DNA of 64,000 nt. Source: Corallococcus coralloides DSM 2259. GTDB lineage: Bacteria > Myxococcota > Myxococcia > Myxococcales > Myxococcaceae. The stretch lies in NCBI RefSeq assembly GCF_000255295.1, contig NC_017030.1, positions 5,146,001 to 5,210,000 of the forward strand, given 5' to 3'. The notes beneath the pieces are model-generated. The model did no database searches and had not been told where the DNA came from. It saw nothing but the letters and a program-made list of their open reading frames with translations. A program made the translations under genes and the position numbers. Shown piece after piece: positions 61,759 through 64,000 of this stretch. The stretch's first letter is position 1. Each line of letters starts with the position of its first letter.

Positions 61759-62514
61759 ATGCGCGGCATGGCCCGCTCCTGCCCGGTCTGCCCCAGCCAG
61801 CCCATGAACGTCGTCCAGGCCTCCGACGTGGAGGTGGACGTCTGTCCGCGCTGCCACGGCCTGTACTTCGACCGGGGGGAGCTGGAGCGCTTTCCGGACC
61901 GGCCATCGCTCAAGCCGCTGCTGACCGCGGCGAGGCAGGCCGCGTCGCGCTGCCGCACCGGCGGGCACCTCATCCCGCGCGCGAATGCCCTCTGTGCCAC
62001 CTGCCACGGCGAGCCCATGGGCTGTCCCGGCTGCGGCGCGCGGCTGGCGATGGTCAATGCGCGCGTGTGCAACGTGGACCTGTGCACGCACTGCGGCGGC
62101 ACCTGGCTGGACGCGGGCAAGTTCGAGGCCCTGGAGAACGCCGCCGTGACGCACTCCAAGGCGCAGCCCGCGACGGCCAAGGGCTGGGAGGTCGCCGCGG
62201 CAACGGATGGAGGCGCGGACCCGTGGAAGGGTCCAGGCTCCACGGCCGCGCTGCCGCCGTCGGACTCGCCCACGGGCGGTCTGGGCGTGCGCTCCCCGCT
62301 GGCCTGCGTCCATTGCGGCATCCAGGTCTCCGTGGTGCACGCGTACGCATTCAACGGAGACCTCTACTGCCGCGAGCACCGCCCGAAAGGCGCCGTGGCG
62401 GGTGACAGCCTGCCCAGGAACCGCGACCCATCCAACATGCCGTCCATCGACGCGTCGGACGGCATCGACCTGGTGGAGATCGTGGTCTGGCTCTTCCGGC
62501 TGTTGCGCCGCTGA
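61759..62514 (+). CDS. TFIIB-type zinc-ribbon protein
   Basis: A 251-residue protein with several C-x2-C knuckles. CPVCPSQPMN and VCPRCHGLYFDRGELE form a first zf-TFIIB-type ribbon (residues ~8-45). CATCHGEPMGCPGCGARL then LCTHCGGTWLDAGKFE form a second set (~75-120). CVHCGIQ and YCREHRPK form a third pair near residues 180-210. The C-terminus has an amphipathic hydrophobic helix (GIDLVEIVVWLFRLLRR), perhaps a membrane association. ATG 61759 or 61768 (MARSCPVC) can be the start. The TFIIB ribbon is usual in small regulatory or membrane-related proteins; the role is unknown. Confidence 0.8.
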   Translation: MRGMARSCPVCPSQPMNVVQASDVEVDVCPRCHGLYFDRGELERFPDRPSLKPLLTAARQAASRCRTGGHLIPRANALCATCHGEPMGCPGCGARLAMVNARVCNVDLCTHCGGTWLDAGKFEALENAAVTHSKAQPATAKGWEVAAATDGGADPWKGPGSTAALPPSDSPTGGLGVRSPLACVHCGIQVSVVHAYAFNGDLYCREHRPKGAVAGDSLPRNRDPSNMPSIDASDGIDLVEIVVWLFRLLRR

Positions 62515-62594
62515 CCGTTCGTCCGCGGGAGCACCGACGGGGCGGACGTCCGGGCATTGCCGGCCCCGGAGCCGGCGTCTACCCTGCCGCGCCA

Positions 62595-63200
62595 GTGATG
62601 ACCCGCCTCGCCCCCCTGAGTCTCCTGCTTCTGGGCACCGCCTGTGCCACCACGTCCCGTGAACCGGCCTCGGTGGCGGAGGCGTACGCGAAGGCCCTGG
62701 AAGAGAACCGGCTGTCGGACGCCTACCGCCTGACGACCGGCACCCCGGAGGGCGAGGGGGCCTTCCTGGACGAGTACTCCGACGAGGCCGCCCGGAAGGA
62801 GCGCGCCACCGCCGTCCGGGCAGGCACGGGCGTGCTGGAGGCCCGGGCCCCGTCCGTCACGCTGGCCCGCCAGGGGGAGGACTGGCGCGTGGTGGAGTCC
62901 CGCCCCGCGGACGTGCCCCGCGCGGCGCTGAAGAAGTTCCTGGACGAGGTGGAGTCCCGCGACTGGAAGGGCGCCTGGGGCCTGCTCGCCTCGCCGCTGA
63001 GGGCCCGCTACACGCCGGAGCGCCTGAAAGAGGACTTCGAGCGCGAGCCCCTGGCGAAGGAGCGCCTGCGCCGCGCCCGGCTGGCCCTCAACACCCACGT
63101 GCGCGTGGCGGCGGGCGAGGCCCTGTTCCCCCTGGGCGGCGAGCGCGCCGTGCGGCTGGTGCTGGAGGATGGCGAGTACCGGGTGGCGGCCATCGAATGA
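62595..63200 (+). CDS. Small lipoprotein of unknown function
   Basis: A 201-residue protein. GTG 62595 or ATG 62598 begins a lipoprotein signal (LAPLSLLLLGTAC). The mature part consists of a helical region (SVAEAYAKALEENRLSDAYR) followed by a beta-rich DUF4878-like or NTF2-like layout repeated twice (ARQGEDWRVVESRPADVPRA and VRLVLEDGEYRVAAIE near the ends). I infer an NTF2-like fold from the strand and helix order, with no catalytic residues clear. A hairpin follows the stop. Confidence 0.75.
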   Translation: MMTRLAPLSLLLLGTACATTSREPASVAEAYAKALEENRLSDAYRLTTGTPEGEGAFLDEYSDEAARKERATAVRAGTGVLEARAPSVTLARQGEDWRVVESRPADVPRAALKKFLDEVESRDWKGAWGLLASPLRARYTPERLKEDFEREPLAKERLRRARLALNTHVRVAAGEALFPLGGERAVRLVLEDGEYRVAAIE

Positions 63201-63219
63201 CGGCCAGAAGCCGGGCGCG

Positions 63220-63255
63220 CTCCGGGGCCGGTGGAAGGCCGGGCGGGCCCCGGAG
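63220..63255 (+). terminator. Hairpin after the small lipoprotein gene
   Basis: CTCCGGGGCC at 63220-63229 is repeated exactly as an inverted copy at 63246-63255, with 16 bases between. There is no T-run. It stands 20 bases after the lipoprotein stop and upstream of the Mrp gene and its candidate promoter, so it is probably a terminator. Confidence 0.5.
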
Positions 63256-63272
63256 ATGTGCGTTAAACGACG

Positions 63273-63300
63273 TTGACAGCCCCCGGAGTGCTGGCAATCT
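63273..63300 (+). promoter_or_regulatory. Candidate promoter of the Mrp-type ATPase gene
   Basis: A perfect -35 hexamer TTGACA at 63273-63278 is followed after 16 bases by CAATCT (63295-63300), a weak -10. The start codon lies at 63355, giving a leader of about 48 bases. The preceding hairpin supports a transcription unit starting here. Confidence 0.45.
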
Positions 63301-63354
63301 CCGCCCCCCTTCGAGCGTGCAAACGCCCGTTTTCAAAAGGTTTCAGGTGTTCCG

Positions 63355-64000
63355 ATGAGCGTGTCCCAGGCCGATGTGATGACGGCCATGTCGAAGGTGA
63401 TCGATCCCGAGCTGCACGTCGACCTGGTGAAGGCCGGGATGGTGAAGGACGTGCGCGTCACCGGTGACACGGTGAAGCTTAAGATCGAGCTGACCACGCC
63501 CGCGTGTCCCATGAAGGGGAAGATCCAGGCCGACGCGGAGGCCGCGCTCAAGGCGGTGCCGGGTCTGAAGTCCTTCGACATCGAGTGGGGCGCCCAGGTG
63601 CGCGGCGTCGCCGGGGGCTCCGGCGGGGCACTGCTGCCGGGCGTGAAGAACATCCTGCTCGTGGGCGCCGGCAAGGGCGGCGTGGGCAAGAGCACGGTGG
63701 CGGTGAACCTGGCCACGTCGCTCGCGCAGCACGGCGCCAAGGTGGGCCTGCTGGACGCGGACTTCTACGGCCCCTCCGTGCCGCTGATGACGGGCACCGC
63801 GGACAAGCGCCCGGTGAGCCCCAACGGCAAGACGCTGGATCCGCTGGTCGCCCACGGCCTGAAGATCATGTCCATCGGCTTCCTGGTGGAAGCGGATCAG
63901 GCACTCATCTGGCGCGGCCCCATGCTCCACGGCGCCCTCATGCAGCTGGTGCGCGACGTGAACTGGGGAGAGCTGGACTACCTCATCCTGGACCTGCCCC
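63355..64000 (+). CDS. Mrp/ApbC-type iron-sulfur cluster carrier ATPase, 3'-truncated by the window edge
   Basis: The visible 215 residues start with a MIP18/DUF59 domain (residues 1-85, VIDPELHVDLVKAGMVKDV, then a CP motif at TTPACPMKGK), followed by a ParA/MinD-like P-loop domain with the deviant Walker A GKGGVGKS at 106-113 and LLDADFYGPSVPLMTG. This layout is that of Mrp (ApbC/NBP35) proteins that carry and deliver [4Fe-4S] clusters in the cytoplasm. The later CPxC motif that binds the cluster lies beyond the window. The start is ATG 63355 (MSVSQADVMTAMSKVIDPEL). The identification is firm; the C-terminal part is missing. Confidence 0.92.
   Translation, partial: MSVSQADVMTAMSKVIDPELHVDLVKAGMVKDVRVTGDTVKLKIELTTPACPMKGKIQADAEAALKAVPGLKSFDIEWGAQVRGVAGGSGGALLPGVKNILLVGAGKGGVGKSTVAVNLATSLAQHGAKVGLLDADFYGPSVPLMTGTADKRPVSPNGKTLDPLVAHGLKIMSIGFLVEADQALIWRGPMLHGALMQLVRDVNWGELDYLILDLP

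Overview
The window is very GC-rich, uses GTG and TTG starts and strong G/C third-position bias, and packs genes tightly with many 1-8 base overlaps. Together with long low-complexity tails, many lipoproteins of unknown role, WGR/leucine-rich-repeat proteins and stand-alone secretion-ATPase N-terminal domains, this points to a myxobacterium (Myxococcota, probably the Myxococcus/Corallococcus group). The genus is an inference from gene content. No tRNA, rRNA, CRISPR array, insertion sequence or phage gene was recognised, and no gap between genes exceeds about 240 bases.

Left part (1-7.8 kb): the 3' part of scpB (chromosome condensation), an RluB-type pseudouridine synthase with a tail of over 600 residues containing about thirty RFG repeats, a HEAT-repeat lipoprotein, and a TPR/double cyclic-nucleotide-binding-domain protein.

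7.85-26.9 kb: a type VI secretion system (T6SS) locus on the plus strand. The order is an unknown protein, a degenerate adenylate-forming-enzyme-like protein, a PAAR-like DUF4280 protein, a TssA-like protein, tssG, then (after a gap with a candidate promoter) tssB, tssC, a putative hcp, tssK, tssE, a VgrG-like gene, a separate beta-helix gene, tssF, tssL, a small protein, tssM and tssJ. No ClpV/TssH is present in the window. Facing this locus (26.9-31.7 kb, minus strand) is a three-gene unit: a protein with two perfect MshEN-type c-di-GMP-binding motifs, a second VgrG-like protein with a helical tail, and a 707-residue helical coiled-coil protein.

31.8-41.6 kb: a lipoprotein, an SLC13/ArsB-type permease, an mrfA-mrfB (yprA-yprB) DNA repair pair, a minus-strand group (periplasmic-adaptor-like protein and two small lipoproteins, one with a JAMM-like motif), and an OmpA-domain protein.

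41.7-47.1 kb: a compact five-gene locus matching the uncharacterised STM4011-STM4015 set first named in Salmonella: a WGR/leucine-rich-repeat protein and an ATP-grasp-like protein on the plus strand, facing two radical SAM proteins and an alkaline-phosphatase-superfamily hydrolase on the minus strand. This is the best candidate for an undescribed biosynthetic or modification system here.

47.2-64 kb: an unknown myxobacterial protein, a secreted subtilase behind a 14-base perfect palindrome, two tandem ChaN/EreA-like lipoproteins, a Bcp peroxiredoxin, a CocE-type secreted hydrolase, RtcA, SppA, a PEBP protein with an AraC-type regulator, a zinc-ribbon protein, a small lipoprotein, and the start of an Mrp/ApbC-type P-loop ATPase that runs off the right edge.
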